In this document: piece by piece, positions 7,022 to 15,668 of the stretch
Position numbering within the stretch: the first letter of the stretch is position 1
Layout of the letters: each line of letters starts with the position of its first letter
Source of the DNA: Acidimicrobiaceae bacterium
GTDB taxonomy: Bacteria > Actinomycetota > Acidimicrobiia > Acidimicrobiales > Acidimicrobiaceae
NCBI GenBank assembly: GCA_013044365.1
Contig: JABEUP010000089.1
Location: 1-18,422, forward strand
DNA: 18,422 bases
Direction of reading: 5' to 3'
The notes under the pieces: model-generated
Told to the model about the DNA's origin: nothing
Database searches by the model: none
The model's input: the letters and a program-made list of their open reading frames with translations, nothing else
Made by a program: the position numbers and the translations under genes

Positions 7022-8365
7022 CTAAAGGGATCGAAGGTAGCGGTCGAGTTCGAACTGCGACACGTGGGTTTTGTAGTCAGACCATTCATCCCGTTTGTTT
7101 CGAATGAACCACTCAAAAACATGCGACCCTAGCGTTTCACGAACCAGTTCAGACTGTTCCATTTTCGCGATCGCCTCATCGAGGTTTCCAGGCAGGAACG
7201 CGATATTTTGGGCTTGCAATTCCTCCAATGACATGTTGTACAAGTTCGCGCTGGCTTCATCGGGCAATTCATAGCCCTCCTCTATTCCTTTCAGGCCGGC
7301 GGCGAGAATGACAGAAAAACTTAGATAGGGATTGCACGCCGAGTCGGGGGCTCGGTACTCTATTCTCGCGGAATCAGGGTCGGCTCCTTTTGCGACAGGA
7401 ACTCTTATGAGAGCTGATCGGTTGTTCCGGGCCCACGAGACATAGATGGGTGCTTCGTATCCGGAAACCAAACGTTTGTAGGAGTTGACCCACTGGTTTG
7501 TAACCGCGGTGAATTCCGGCGCATGCCGCATTATTCCGGCGATGAAACCTTTGGCGGTATCGGATAGCCGGTACTCATCGTCGGGATCGCTAAAAGCATT
7601 CTTTTCATCTTTGAACAAAGAGAAATGGGTGTGCATTCCTGATCCCTGGACACCAGCCAGCGGTTTGGGCATGAAGGATGCGTGAACGCCGTGTTGGGAG
7701 GCAATTTCCTTGATTATCAGCCGTGCCGCCAAGATATTGTCTGCCATTGTAAGAGCGTCGGTATAGCGAAGATCTATTTCGTGTTGCGAAGGTGCGTCCT
7801 CGTGTTGGGAATATTCCACCGGAATCCCGGAATCTTCGAGCGCCAGGACGGAGTCTTTTCTCAATTTGGAGGTGAAGTCAGCAACGGTCAGCTCGAAGTA
7901 GGAACCAAAATCCAGCGGCTTGGGTGGATGGGCCGGGTCAGAGTCGGAAAAGTAGAAATATTCCAGTTCTGGCGCCGCAAAGAAAGAGAAGCCCTTATCG
8001 TGGGCTTTTTCCAACGATCGTCTGAGGACATTTCTGGGGCATCCTTCAAAAGGAGAGCCGTCAAGATTGATGATGTCGCAGAATATCCGTGCGACGCTGT
8101 GGTCAGTTGCCAGTATGGAAAATGTTTTCGGGTCTGGCATTGCCAGAACATCGCTCTCCTGAATTCGTGAGAATCCATCGATTGCCGAACCGTCAAACGT
8201 CATTCCCTCGAAAAGGGCATTTTCTAGTTCTGCCGGTGTTATTTGGAAACTCTTAGGGGTTCCAAGCACATCGCTGAACCAGAGTTGAATGTATTTGATC
8301 TGTCTTTCCTCGGCGGTTTTGAGTACGTAATCCCGCTGGGCGTCCATTTTGGTTTTAGGTTTCAC
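7022..8365 (-). CDS. glnA: glutamine synthetase, GSI-alpha type (GlnA2-like)
   Basis: Glutamine synthetase joins glutamate and ammonia at the cost of ATP. The 447-residue length, without the extra segment and adenylylation loop of GSI-beta, fits the alpha form; it most resembles GlnA2 of Streptomyces and mycobacteria. Motifs include FDGSAIDGF (about 58-66), PELEYF, GSGMHTHFSLF, TNQWVNSYKRL and RVPVAKGADP...RIEYRAPDSACNPYLSFS. The C-terminus HVFEWFIRNKRDEW is typical. The annotated start is GTG at 8365; ATG at 8347 (MDAQRDYVL) matches the usual start of the family and may be the true one. The glnR-like gene follows, and a second glnA is divergent. Some GlnA2-like proteins act on polyamines or other amines rather than ammonia, so the substrate is not certain. 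Confidence 0.93.
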   Translation of the reverse strand: MKPKTKMDAQRDYVLKTAEERQIKYIQLWFSDVLGTPKSFQITPAELENALFEGMTFDGSAIDGFSRIQESDVLAMPDPKTFSILATDHSVARIFCDIINLDGSPFEGCPRNVLRRSLEKAHDKGFSFFAAPELEYFYFSDSDPAHPPKPLDFGSYFELTVADFTSKLRKDSVLALEDSGIPVEYSQHEDAPSQHEIDLRYTDALTMADNILAARLIIKEIASQHGVHASFMPKPLAGVQGSGMHTHFSLFKDEKNAFSDPDDEYRLSDTAKGFIAGIMRHAPEFTAVTNQWVNSYKRLVSGYEAPIYVSWARNNRSALIRVPVAKGADPDSARIEYRAPDSACNPYLSFSVILAAGLKGIEEGYELPDEASANLYNMSLEELQAQNIAFLPGNLDEAIAKMEQSELVRETLGSHVFEWFIRNKRDEWSDYKTHVSQFELDRYLRSL

Positions 8366-8417
8366 ACATAGATACCTATCTACTCATTTATCAATGTAGG
8401 CGGTTGTCGGAGGACAG

Positions 8418-8487
8418 TTAACGAATTATTCACAAATCCTGAGCTAAACTACGTCAGTTTGTCGTTAGCCTATTTTCAGTTATTTAA
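8418..8487. promoter_or_regulatory. control region between two divergent glnA genes with GlnR-like boxes
   Basis: GlnR sites in actinobacteria follow the AC-n9-AC pattern within gTnAC-n6-GaAAC. Two such half-site pairs occur: TTAAC-GAATTA-TTCAC on the plus strand (8418-8433) and CTAAC-GACAAA-CTGAC on the minus strand (8453-8468). The second overlaps a possible plus-strand promoter, TTGTCG (8459-8464), 16 bases, TATTTA (8481-8486). The first overlaps AATAAT on the minus strand (8425-8430), a possible -10 for the leftward operon. A perfect inverted repeat, AAACT-ACGTC-AGTTT, lies at 8446-8460. AC-n9-AC occurs often by chance, so the sites rest mainly on context. Confidence 0.35.
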
Positions 8488-8556
8488 CTTGGTTTAAGAG
8501 AGGATTGCCATCGCTTTTGCGCTAGCCCAATCTTTTCTTGACTTTTGAGGAGGATC

Positions 8557-9984
8557 ATGAAAGAGCGTACTCCGGCGGAAGTACTCCGTTTGGCCAAGGA
8601 CGAAGGCGTCAAGATTGTGGATCTCCGCTTTTGTGACCTTCCAGGCGTAATGCAGCACTTTTCTGTCCCAATTTCACAACTCACAGAGGATTCGTTCAAA
8701 GAGGGGTTCGGCTTTGACGGCTCGTCTATCAGGGGGTTCAAGGCTATCCACGAATCAGATATGCTTCTTCTGCCTGATCCGTCGACCGTTGTGATCGATC
8801 CATTCAGGCAGCACAAGACAATGAATCTCAATTGCTTTATTCATGAGCCTGGAACTTACGAACCCTACTCAAGAGATCCGCGATTTATAGCCAAGAAGGC
8901 AGAAGAGTATCTAAAAAGCACGGGCATTGCCGACACCGCCTACTTCGGTCCTGAAGCCGAATTTTTTATTTTCAATGACGTTAAGTACTCGCAAGACCAA
9001 AGGAGCGCCAATTACTCGATTGATTCGATCGAAGGAATTTGGAACTCCGACAAGGACGAGAACCCGAATCTTGGCTACAAAATCGGAATCAAGGGAGGTT
9101 ACTTTCCAGTTCCGCCGAATGACAAGTTCCAGGATCTCCGTTCCGAGATGATCCTCACCATGATGAGCCTTGGTATAGACATCGAGGTTCAGCATCATGA
9201 GGTGGCTACCGCTGGCCAGGCCGAAATCGATATGCGTTTTGATACCCTTTTGCGCATGGCTGACAAGGTTATGCTCTACAAGTATGTGGTGAAGAATGTC
9301 GCCTACAACGCTGGCTGCACCGCCACATTCATGCCGAAGCCGCTCTTCCAAGACAATGGTTCCGGAATGCATACCCACCAGTCATTGTGGAATGGCAGCA
9401 ACCCGTTGTTCTATGATGCCAATGGTGGATACGCCGATCTGTCAGACATTGGCAGATGGTACATTGGTGGTATCTTGAAGCACGGTGCGTCGATTCTCGG
9501 ATTTGCTGCTCCAACTACTAACTCATACAAGCGATTGGTCCCTGGATACGAAGCGCCCGTGAACCTGGTTTACTCTTTGCGCAACCGTTCTGCGGCATGC
9601 CGGATTCCTACCTATTCCTCGAGCCCTAAGGCCAAGAGAGTGGAGTTCCGTTGCCCGGATGCGGCTTCAAACCCGTATCTTGCATTTGCGGCGCAGCTAC
9701 TGGCTGGTCTTGATGGAGTCAAGAACAAGATCGAACCACCGGCCCCTGTCGATATCGATCTGTTCGACCTCGAGCCCGAGGAGGCAGCAAAGGTACCCCA
9801 GGTGCCGGGTTCACTGGAAGGCGCTCTCGCAGCATTGGAGGCCGATCATGATTATCTGCTGGCCGGCGGGGTATTTACTGAGGATCTGATTGATACGTGG
9901 ATTTCCTACAAGAGATTGAACGAAGTCGACCCAATTAGACTTCGTCCACATCCTTGGGAATTCATGATGTACTACGACATCTAG
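8557..9984 (+). CDS. glnA: glutamine synthetase, GSI-beta type (GlnA1-like), lacking the adenylylation tyrosine
   Basis: This 475-residue protein has the length and layout of GSI-beta, the main assimilatory glutamine synthetase: KERTPAEVLRLAKDEGVKIVDLRF at the start, FGFDGSSIRGF, GPEAEFFIF, GSGMHTHQSLW, NSYKRLVPGYEAP, and HPWEFMMYYDI at the end. The adenylylation loop is present (IDLFDLEPEEAAKVPQ), but the residue GlnE modifies in E. coli (Tyr397 in NLYDLPPEEAKEIPQ) is Phe403 here, encoded by TTC at 9763-9765. The enzyme therefore should not be switched off by adenylylation at that site. The ATG at 8557 follows GAGGAGG; an in-frame TTG at 8545 falls within this ribosome-site region. The gene is divergent from a GSI-alpha/glnR-like operon and ends in a strong terminator. 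Confidence 0.95.
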   Translation: MKERTPAEVLRLAKDEGVKIVDLRFCDLPGVMQHFSVPISQLTEDSFKEGFGFDGSSIRGFKAIHESDMLLLPDPSTVVIDPFRQHKTMNLNCFIHEPGTYEPYSRDPRFIAKKAEEYLKSTGIADTAYFGPEAEFFIFNDVKYSQDQRSANYSIDSIEGIWNSDKDENPNLGYKIGIKGGYFPVPPNDKFQDLRSEMILTMMSLGIDIEVQHHEVATAGQAEIDMRFDTLLRMADKVMLYKYVVKNVAYNAGCTATFMPKPLFQDNGSGMHTHQSLWNGSNPLFYDANGGYADLSDIGRWYIGGILKHGASILGFAAPTTNSYKRLVPGYEAPVNLVYSLRNRSAACRIPTYSSSPKAKRVEFRCPDAASNPYLAFAAQLLAGLDGVKNKIEPPAPVDIDLFDLEPEEAAKVPQVPGSLEGALAALEADHDYLLAGGVFTEDLIDTWISYKRLNEVDPIRLRPHPWEFMMYYDI

Positions 9985-10009
9985 TCGATGGTCTAGTGTG
10001 ATCATTGTA

Positions 10010-10035
10010 GCAGGGCCATAGCTGGCCCTGCTTTT
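10010..10035 (+). terminator. intrinsic terminator after the GSI-beta glnA
   Basis: GCAGGGCCA and TGGCCCTGC form a perfect nine-pair stem around TAGC, followed directly by TTTT. It starts 26 bases after the glnA stop codon. Confidence 0.92.
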
Positions 10036-10219
10036 CCAGGCATTTCGGTACTTGTTTTGGGTTTATAGTCATGGGTGCGTAATCAATCTCAACTGGGCCA
10101 GGCGTTAGAAGCTGAACTTTCGACAGTTTGGGAATTCAGGGCTGACCGCGTAGCGGAATCTCAGATTGTTGTCGAAACGTCTTCTGTTTACGGCTCTACT
10201 CAAATTGCTACCTAGGTGA

Positions 10220-10236
10220 ATTTGTTTCCGACAAAT
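10220..10236. promoter_or_regulatory. perfect inverted repeat upstream of the GGDEF-EAL gene
   Basis: ATTTGT and ACAAAT flank TTCCG, an operator-like arrangement 85 bases before the start codon. The 286-base gap between the glnA terminator and this gene shows no RNA gene that I can recognise. No regulator can be assigned. Confidence 0.35.
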
Positions 10237-10254
10237 GTAAAAATTGGCCTTCAA

Positions 10255-10277
10255 GCGCGAATAAATAGGGTTCGCGC
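10255..10277. promoter_or_regulatory. second inverted repeat or leader hairpin upstream of the GGDEF-EAL gene
   Basis: GCGCGAA and TTCGCGC form seven perfect pairs around nine AT-rich bases, ending 44 bases before the start codon. It may be an operator or a hairpin in the leader. There is no T-run after it. Confidence 0.4.
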
Positions 10278-10321
10278 GATATGATTTCGGAAGTAACCGT
10301 GGGAATTGAGCTGAAGAGACT

Positions 10322-12823
10322 ATGGCAATCTTGGATCCACTGCAATTTAGACTAGGGGACCCAGAGCTTATGAAGTCTGCCCTTCAGAACGTTTCCGACG
10401 GAGTTTTGGTCCTCAACCAGGATAATTGTATTGTTTGGCTTAATAAGAGCGCAGTACGCATCCTAGGGGTGATTGAAGCAGAGGTGACGGGAAAGAATCT
10501 GGTTGATCTGTTTCCCGGCTTCGGTGGTGGTGACTTCATAACTTCCCTGGCGAAGTGCTACGCAGACCACACGATCTTTCAATTTGAAGACTATTACTCC
10601 ATGCTCGATGCAAATATTGAGTTCATCGCTTTTCCCGGCGCCGCATTGAGGATGTGTCTTTTTAGGGATGTCACCCAAAGATACAGGGTCCGGGACGCCA
10701 CTCCCGACGGCTGGAGAAACTCGTCGAAGAGCGAAGTTCAGGCAGATATGTACCGGGCCGTGGTTGATTCAATTGGAGATCCCGTGTTGATTGCGGAGCT
10801 CGATCCCATGGACCGTGCGCGCCACCGGATACTCTATGTCAATAACGCCTTCGAGAGGCGTACCGGCTATCCCCACGAAGAGGCAATAGATGCTTCACCG
10901 GAGATCGTTTTCGGTGAGCGTACCGATCTTCATGCTCTGGCACGAATTGCAATTGCAGTTTACGGCGGCCGGGTCGCTTCAGAGGAAATGGAGTTTTACC
11001 GTAAGGATCGCAGCTCTTACTGGGCGGCAATATCGGTAGCCAAAGTATTCGATCGCGAAGATGGATCGTTTGTCTATGTCGCCATTCACCATGACCTAGA
11101 TGAGCGCAAGGCACAGGAGATTGCTGCGGCACGACGTGAAGAATTCGTTCGTTCAGTAATCGAGTCTCTGCCAGCAGAGGTGGTAATGATCGATTCAAAG
11201 TCAAATATCGTAGCGGTCAACAGGTCTGCAAGCCGCTCCGGATGGCATTTTGACGAAAGTATTCCGCGCTCTTACCTGGAGATCGCCACACACATTCTTG
11301 GAGCCAAGGGAGCTGAACGAATAGCCAGCGGGATCCGGGATGTTCTGGCAAGAAAGATAGACCGTTTCAGTGTTGATGTCAACGCGGCCAGGGAGGATAG
11401 GGCGAGATGGCTGCACGTTGACGTCGTCCCCAACGTGTTGGCCAGCGAAGAAACCGGGGTTGTCATATCTCACACAGATGTTACCGAGCGGGTTCTTGGA
11501 GCTCAAAGGCTCTCCTGGGTTGCCGATCATGATGCATTGACCGGCCTGCCGAACCGGCACTTGTTGATCAGGGAACTACGAGATGCGATTTCCAACTGTG
11601 GTCCTGAAAATCTTCTCGGCTTGATCTTTTTGGATCTTGACGGATTCAGGCGTGTTAACGATACTTTGGGCCATGAGGCCGGAGATGAACTTCTGACCGA
11701 AGTGGCAATGAGGCTTTCATTCTCCTCACACAGGAATGAGCTTATTGCCCGGCTTGGCGGTGACGAATTCGTTATTTTAGTGCCCGATGCTTCCCCGAAT
11801 CTCATAAACGGTATCGCATCAAATATCATTGATGCCATTTCAGAGCCTTACACCTCGATTTCATCCCAGATTTCCCTTTCAATCGCTCAGGGTGTGGCGA
11901 TCACAAGCGATAAGACCTTCCCAGCCGCCGATCTGTTGCGTCAAGCCGATACGGCAATGTACAGGGCCAAGGAGCAAGGCCGCAACAAGGTAGTTTTTTT
12001 CGACGAGGAAATGGCAACCCAACTGGCGACCAGGCTTGAGCTTGAGAGCGCACTCAAGGTTGCCATCACATCTGATCAACTGACCCAGGTATACCAGCCA
12101 ATCGTGGAAATTGATTCCGGCAAAGTTGTCGCATTTGAAGCACTCCTGCGTTGGAACCACATAACGCGTGGTCCTATACGTCCTTATGAAGTAATTGCAC
12201 TTGCTGAGGATGCGGGCATTATGCAGTCACTTGGTAAGTGGGTTTTGCGGAGAGCGGCACGGCAGGTACGGGAATGGCTGAACCAAGGGGTTAGAGTGCC
12301 GGTTAGCGTCAATGTGTCGGTAAACCAGCTTGTGGGCAGTTTTTTGGAAGAGGTGTCCTCTACGGTTGAAGAATTTGCGATCGAGCCGGCGCTTCTTCAT
12401 TTGGAGGTTACTGAGTCTGCGGTTATGGCTGATCCCAAGCTAAGTATCAGCACACTTCAGGAACTGTCTGATATGGGATTTTCGATCATGATGGACGATT
12501 TTGGGACTGGTCAGTCCACCCTTGCGGCGCTAAAAGGTTTGCCGGTGGATGCCGTCAAGCTCGATCAGTCCTTTGTTTCCGGGCTTGATGCCAGTGAGGG
12601 ACCCGACGCGCAGATTGTCGACGCTGTTGTACGTCTTACTACCGCGTTGGGCCTCCATGCAATCGCAGAAGGGGTTGAGACCGGGTTCCAGGCCAGCAGC
12701 CTCAGTGCCTCAGGTTGTCGATATGCACAGGGGTATCACTTCCTCTATCCAAGCTCAGCCGAACAGGCACTGGCTTATATGCGTCAAAAAGGGATCGGCG
12801 TGTGGAAGCCGGCATCTAAGTAG
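10322..12823 (+). CDS. PAS-GGDEF-EAL cyclic-di-GMP signalling protein
   Basis: The 833-residue protein likely makes and/or degrades cyclic di-GMP. Three PAS-like sensor regions can be made out at about 15-120, 140-265 (LYVNNAFERRTGY, then a PAC-like YRKDRSSYWAAIS) and 270-395. The GGDEF domain spans about 400-555 with an intact GGDEF at 479-483 and the earlier DALTGLPNR and LDLDGFRRVNDTLGH motifs. The EAL domain (about 575-820) keeps EALLRW at 606-611, NVSVNQL, EVTES, DDFGTG at 725-730 and EGVET, so both active sites look complete. The RxxD inhibitory site reads HRNE and is lost. No membrane segment or signal peptide is seen, so it should be cytosolic. Which activity dominates cannot be judged from sequence. 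Confidence 0.95.
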   Translation: MAILDPLQFRLGDPELMKSALQNVSDGVLVLNQDNCIVWLNKSAVRILGVIEAEVTGKNLVDLFPGFGGGDFITSLAKCYADHTIFQFEDYYSMLDANIEFIAFPGAALRMCLFRDVTQRYRVRDATPDGWRNSSKSEVQADMYRAVVDSIGDPVLIAELDPMDRARHRILYVNNAFERRTGYPHEEAIDASPEIVFGERTDLHALARIAIAVYGGRVASEEMEFYRKDRSSYWAAISVAKVFDREDGSFVYVAIHHDLDERKAQEIAAARREEFVRSVIESLPAEVVMIDSKSNIVAVNRSASRSGWHFDESIPRSYLEIATHILGAKGAERIASGIRDVLARKIDRFSVDVNAAREDRARWLHVDVVPNVLASEETGVVISHTDVTERVLGAQRLSWVADHDALTGLPNRHLLIRELRDAISNCGPENLLGLIFLDLDGFRRVNDTLGHEAGDELLTEVAMRLSFSSHRNELIARLGGDEFVILVPDASPNLINGIASNIIDAISEPYTSISSQISLSIAQGVAITSDKTFPAADLLRQADTAMYRAKEQGRNKVVFFDEEMATQLATRLELESALKVAITSDQLTQVYQPIVEIDSGKVVAFEALLRWNHITRGPIRPYEVIALAEDAGIMQSLGKWVLRRAARQVREWLNQGVRVPVSVNVSVNQLVGSFLEEVSSTVEEFAIEPALLHLEVTESAVMADPKLSISTLQELSDMGFSIMMDDFGTGQSTLAALKGLPVDAVKLDQSFVSGLDASEGPDAQIVDAVVRLTTALGLHAIAEGVETGFQASSLSASGCRYAQGYHFLYPSSAEQALAYMRQKGIGVWKPASK

Positions 12824-13202
12824 CAGGCCTTCAATGAGGAAAGTTTGTCGGGTCGACCCAACGACTTAATGGGGCTCTTGGCAGTTGTTGCCGTTAGCAT
12901 ATCTATTGTGACCTTTGAATTTGGAGCTGCAAATTTCATCGCGGATGTTACGAAAAATGCCAGCCTGGTATGAGACAATTTGCCGAGAAATTTGAAGGGG
13001 AGTCAGGTTTTAGCTTGAACCGTCGTTGCAAGCCTGTCCAAAACTGCCCGGCAGCCGAAGTAAAAATCCGATATTCGACCAGCGTGAACCCTAGGCAGGC
13101 AATAGTTTCCATCTATTTCAATATGGCGTTCAGTAACGCTGTCGGGTCCCGGTACCGTTATGCAAAGCCTTTGTCGGATTTTCTCATTGTCGGAGCATGT
13201 TG
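12824..13202. other. 379-base gap before nadE, no firm gene
   Basis: Two weak plus-strand reading frames lie here: 12869-12973 (34 residues, hydrophobic N-terminus, no ribosome site) and 12970-13203 (77 residues, no ribosome site, no recognisable family). The second ends in a TGATG overlap with the nadE start. A perfect five-pair hairpin, GCGTT-CAGT-AACGC, lies at 13126-13139. I see no clear promoter, terminator or RNA gene. Confidence 0.4.
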
Positions 13203-15038
13203 ATGGCTTCAATAACAGTTGCTGCGTGTCAAATCAATCCGGTTGTCGGAGATGTGAAAGGCAATGTCAGCAAAATTTACGAGCTTATCGAAACTGCTAA
13301 GCAAAACGGGGCGTCGTTGGTGGTATTTCCTGAGTTGGCGGTGTCTGGGTATCCTCCAGAGGACCTGTTGGCGAAACCAAACTATATCCGCAAATGCGAA
13401 AGTGAGCTGAAGCGCCTCGCCTCGAAAATATATGGGATCACCGCAGTGGTGGGTACCGTCGAGATGGATACAACTTTATTCAATTCAGCCGCAGTAATCG
13501 ATAATGGTCAAGTGGTCAAATACGTGCGCAAAGAGATCCTTCCAAATTACCTGGTATTTGATGAAAAGCGCTATTTCACTCCCGGCGTGGGACCCTCGGT
13601 AATATTCGAGAAGGACGCGGTCCGCTTTGCGGTGTCGATATGTGAGGACGCTTGGTTTGCTAATGGCCCGGTTGCCAAGGTTGCCGGTTATGGCGCAGAA
13701 CTAGTCATTAACATTAATGCCTCGCCCTATTCGATTGCTAAACGCCAGGACAGAGCTGAGATGCTAAGCGAGCGTTCAGGTTCCAATGCCGTCTCAATTG
13801 TTTATCTCAACCAGGTTGGTGGCCAGGATGAGCTGGTTTTTGATGGCGCGTCCATGGTTTACTCACCAACGGGTGAGCTGGTGGCTTTGGCGGAGTCGTT
13901 CATCGAGGAGATCCTGTATATCGAAATCGAGACTTCTGCATCCAGATCTGCTCATGATCTTGGGGATCTCAAGGCCAGCGGCTCGGAGGTTGAATTCGTC
14001 GTTCTACCCTCGGGACGGAGGGACGAATTTCGGGAGGGGTTGGTGCGGATTGGAGATTATATTCCATGGGGCGCCGAGCCCAAGGAACCGGATCCCAGAG
14101 AATTTGCAAGGATCTTTGCCCCTAAATCCTGGGTCAAGACCCCCTTTGTTCCCTTGAGTGAGTCGATCCATGACTCAATGGCACTGGAGACTTATCAGGC
14201 TCTACAACTTGGAACGAGGGACTATGTCCGAAAAAATGGCTTTGGTGCGATTGTTTTGGGTCTGTCCGGGGGAATAGATTCCGCATTAGTCGCCACCGTT
14301 GCAGCCGATGCCCTTGGGCCTGATAAGGTCCATTGTGTCGCGATGCCTTCTCGGTACTCTTCAGAGGGATCGATTACCGATGCAAAGCTTTTGGCCTCAA
14401 ATCTGGGCGCAGAGTTCCTTCTGATACCAATTGAAAAGGTACATCAGAGCTACCTCGACACCTCGGCAGAGGTTCTAGCCAAAGGATTCTGCGGGGTTAC
14501 CGAAGAGAACCTGCAGTCGAGGATTAGGGGAGTGTTTCTAATGGCACTTTCAAACCAGAGAAACTGGCTGGTACTTACCACCGGGAACAAATCTGAGTTG
14601 GCGACAGGATATTCGACCCTATACGGTGACACTGCGGGAGGCTTTGGAGTCATCAAGGATCTGAGCAAGACCATGGTATACCGTCTGGCAAAACTTAGGA
14701 ATCAGCTACTGGGAACCCAAGTCATTCCCGAGACAATTATAACCAAAGCGCCATCGGCTGAGTTGCGCCCTGATCAGCGCGATGACCAGAGTCTGCCGCC
14801 CTATGAAATTCTTGATCCTATTGTCGAGGCATTGGTTGAGCTTGATTTCGACACTATGGATTTGACTGCGGCGGGATTTGATCCTGATACTGTGCTCAGA
14901 GTTGCCCGCCTGATTGATCTTAATGAATACAAAAGACGGCAAAATCCTCCCGGGGTTAGAGTTACCCAGCGGGCCTTCGGAAAAGATAGGCGCGTCCCAA
15001 TAACGAATGGATTCAGGCCATGGAAAATAGCGGACTAG
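13203..15038 (+). CDS. nadE: glutamine-dependent NAD+ synthetase
   Basis: This enzyme amidates deamido-NAD using glutamine, the last step of NAD synthesis. The 611-residue product has two domains. The N-terminal nitrilase-type glutaminase (about 1-265) holds the triad Glu44 (FPELAVSGYPPEDL), Lys110 (RKEILPNY) and Cys147 (SICEDAW). The C-terminal synthetase has the PP-loop SGGIDS at 355-360, then TGNKSELATGYSTLYGD and the C-terminal RVTQRAFGKDRRVPITN. I prefer the ATG at 13203, which has GGAG 7 bases upstream; an ATG at 13197 is too close to it. Length is in the range of two-domain bacterial forms. The next gene overlaps its end by 19 bases, which suggests cotranscription. Confidence 0.95.
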   Translation: MASITVAACQINPVVGDVKGNVSKIYELIETAKQNGASLVVFPELAVSGYPPEDLLAKPNYIRKCESELKRLASKIYGITAVVGTVEMDTTLFNSAAVIDNGQVVKYVRKEILPNYLVFDEKRYFTPGVGPSVIFEKDAVRFAVSICEDAWFANGPVAKVAGYGAELVININASPYSIAKRQDRAEMLSERSGSNAVSIVYLNQVGGQDELVFDGASMVYSPTGELVALAESFIEEILYIEIETSASRSAHDLGDLKASGSEVEFVVLPSGRRDEFREGLVRIGDYIPWGAEPKEPDPREFARIFAPKSWVKTPFVPLSESIHDSMALETYQALQLGTRDYVRKNGFGAIVLGLSGGIDSALVATVAADALGPDKVHCVAMPSRYSSEGSITDAKLLASNLGAEFLLIPIEKVHQSYLDTSAEVLAKGFCGVTEENLQSRIRGVFLMALSNQRNWLVLTTGNKSELATGYSTLYGDTAGGFGVIKDLSKTMVYRLAKLRNQLLGTQVIPETIITKAPSAELRPDQRDDQSLPPYEILDPIVEALVELDFDTMDLTAAGFDPDTVLRVARLIDLNEYKRRQNPPGVRVTQRAFGKDRRVPITNGFRPWKIAD

Positions 15039-15613
15039 TGCAGCTGACTGCGGAGCAGATTGAAAAGGTTTTTGGACCTTCTGCGGGATTCGAATCCGGT
15101 ATGGGGATTATTGAGACTGGGCGCGTTGCCGGCGGCCTGAGCACTTTGTTTGAAATAGGTTTTGAACTTTTGGGAAACGCCAGTGCGGAAGTGGAGCCAA
15201 ATGATCTCGTAGCAACGTGTTCGGTGCGATCACGGCTAATGGGTGAGACTGCTGAAAATCTGGCTCTGTATATTCCCGAGATATCCCCGATCGATAGGGA
15301 GGAGGTACTGAGTTTTTCTGGGCGCCTGGATAGTTTTTCTCTCGAGGGTCTTTACAAGGAATTAGGTTCGATCGATGCAATCGATTTTGTGGAAAAGCAT
15401 TTGGCCGGGTTTATATCCGCGGTTATTGCGCACTATCTTTCGCGATGTGGCGACATGTCTGACAGGTCCTTTTCAAGAGCTCTCGCGCATGCGCTGTCTG
15501 TGATAGAAGAGGTATCGCGAACGTCGTCCACTGCATCTATAGGGTCAGTCAATAAGACTGCGGAATTTCTAGGAAATTTGAACGTGATGAAAGAAATATT
15601 TGCTTTGTCTTGA
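15020..15613 (+). CDS. hypothetical protein, 197 residues, coupled to nadE
   Basis: I do not recognise this family. The ATG at 15020 lies inside the last codons of nadE, so translation is probably coupled; only a weak CAGG precedes it. The protein has no clear signal peptide or membrane segment. The first half is rich in acidic and small residues. The second half (about 105-197) looks largely helical, with a segment FVEKHLAGFISAVIAHYL followed by SFSRALAHALSVIEEV. Cysteines occur only at residues 67 and about 142, so a metal centre is unlikely. Codon use resembles the neighbours. The gene is well placed and long enough to be real, but no function can be assigned. Confidence 0.7.
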   Translation: MENSGLVQLTAEQIEKVFGPSAGFESGMGIIETGRVAGGLSTLFEIGFELLGNASAEVEPNDLVATCSVRSRLMGETAENLALYIPEISPIDREEVLSFSGRLDSFSLEGLYKELGSIDAIDFVEKHLAGFISAVIAHYLSRCGDMSDRSFSRALAHALSVIEEVSRTSSTASIGSVNKTAEFLGNLNVMKEIFALS

Positions 15614-15659
15614 ACGTAATAGCCGGAATAGCCAGGAATACTTTGTAACTTAATTTAGG

Positions 15660-15668
15660 TGGTATAAA
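15660..15668 (+). promoter_or_regulatory. extended -10 promoter for the sigma factor gene
   Basis: TGG followed by TATAAA gives an extended -10 in the 199-base gap before the sigma gene. No -35 match of normal spacing is clear. The leader would be about 140 bases long. Confidence 0.4.

Noticed and set aside
12845..12865. GGGTCGACCC palindrome after the GGDEF-EAL gene as a terminator
   Set aside because: It has no loop and no following T-run; a 10-base palindrome alone is not enough.
12869..12973. 34-codon hydrophobic frame as a small membrane protein
   Set aside because: No ribosome site, no known pattern and a polar, acidic second half; support is too weak.
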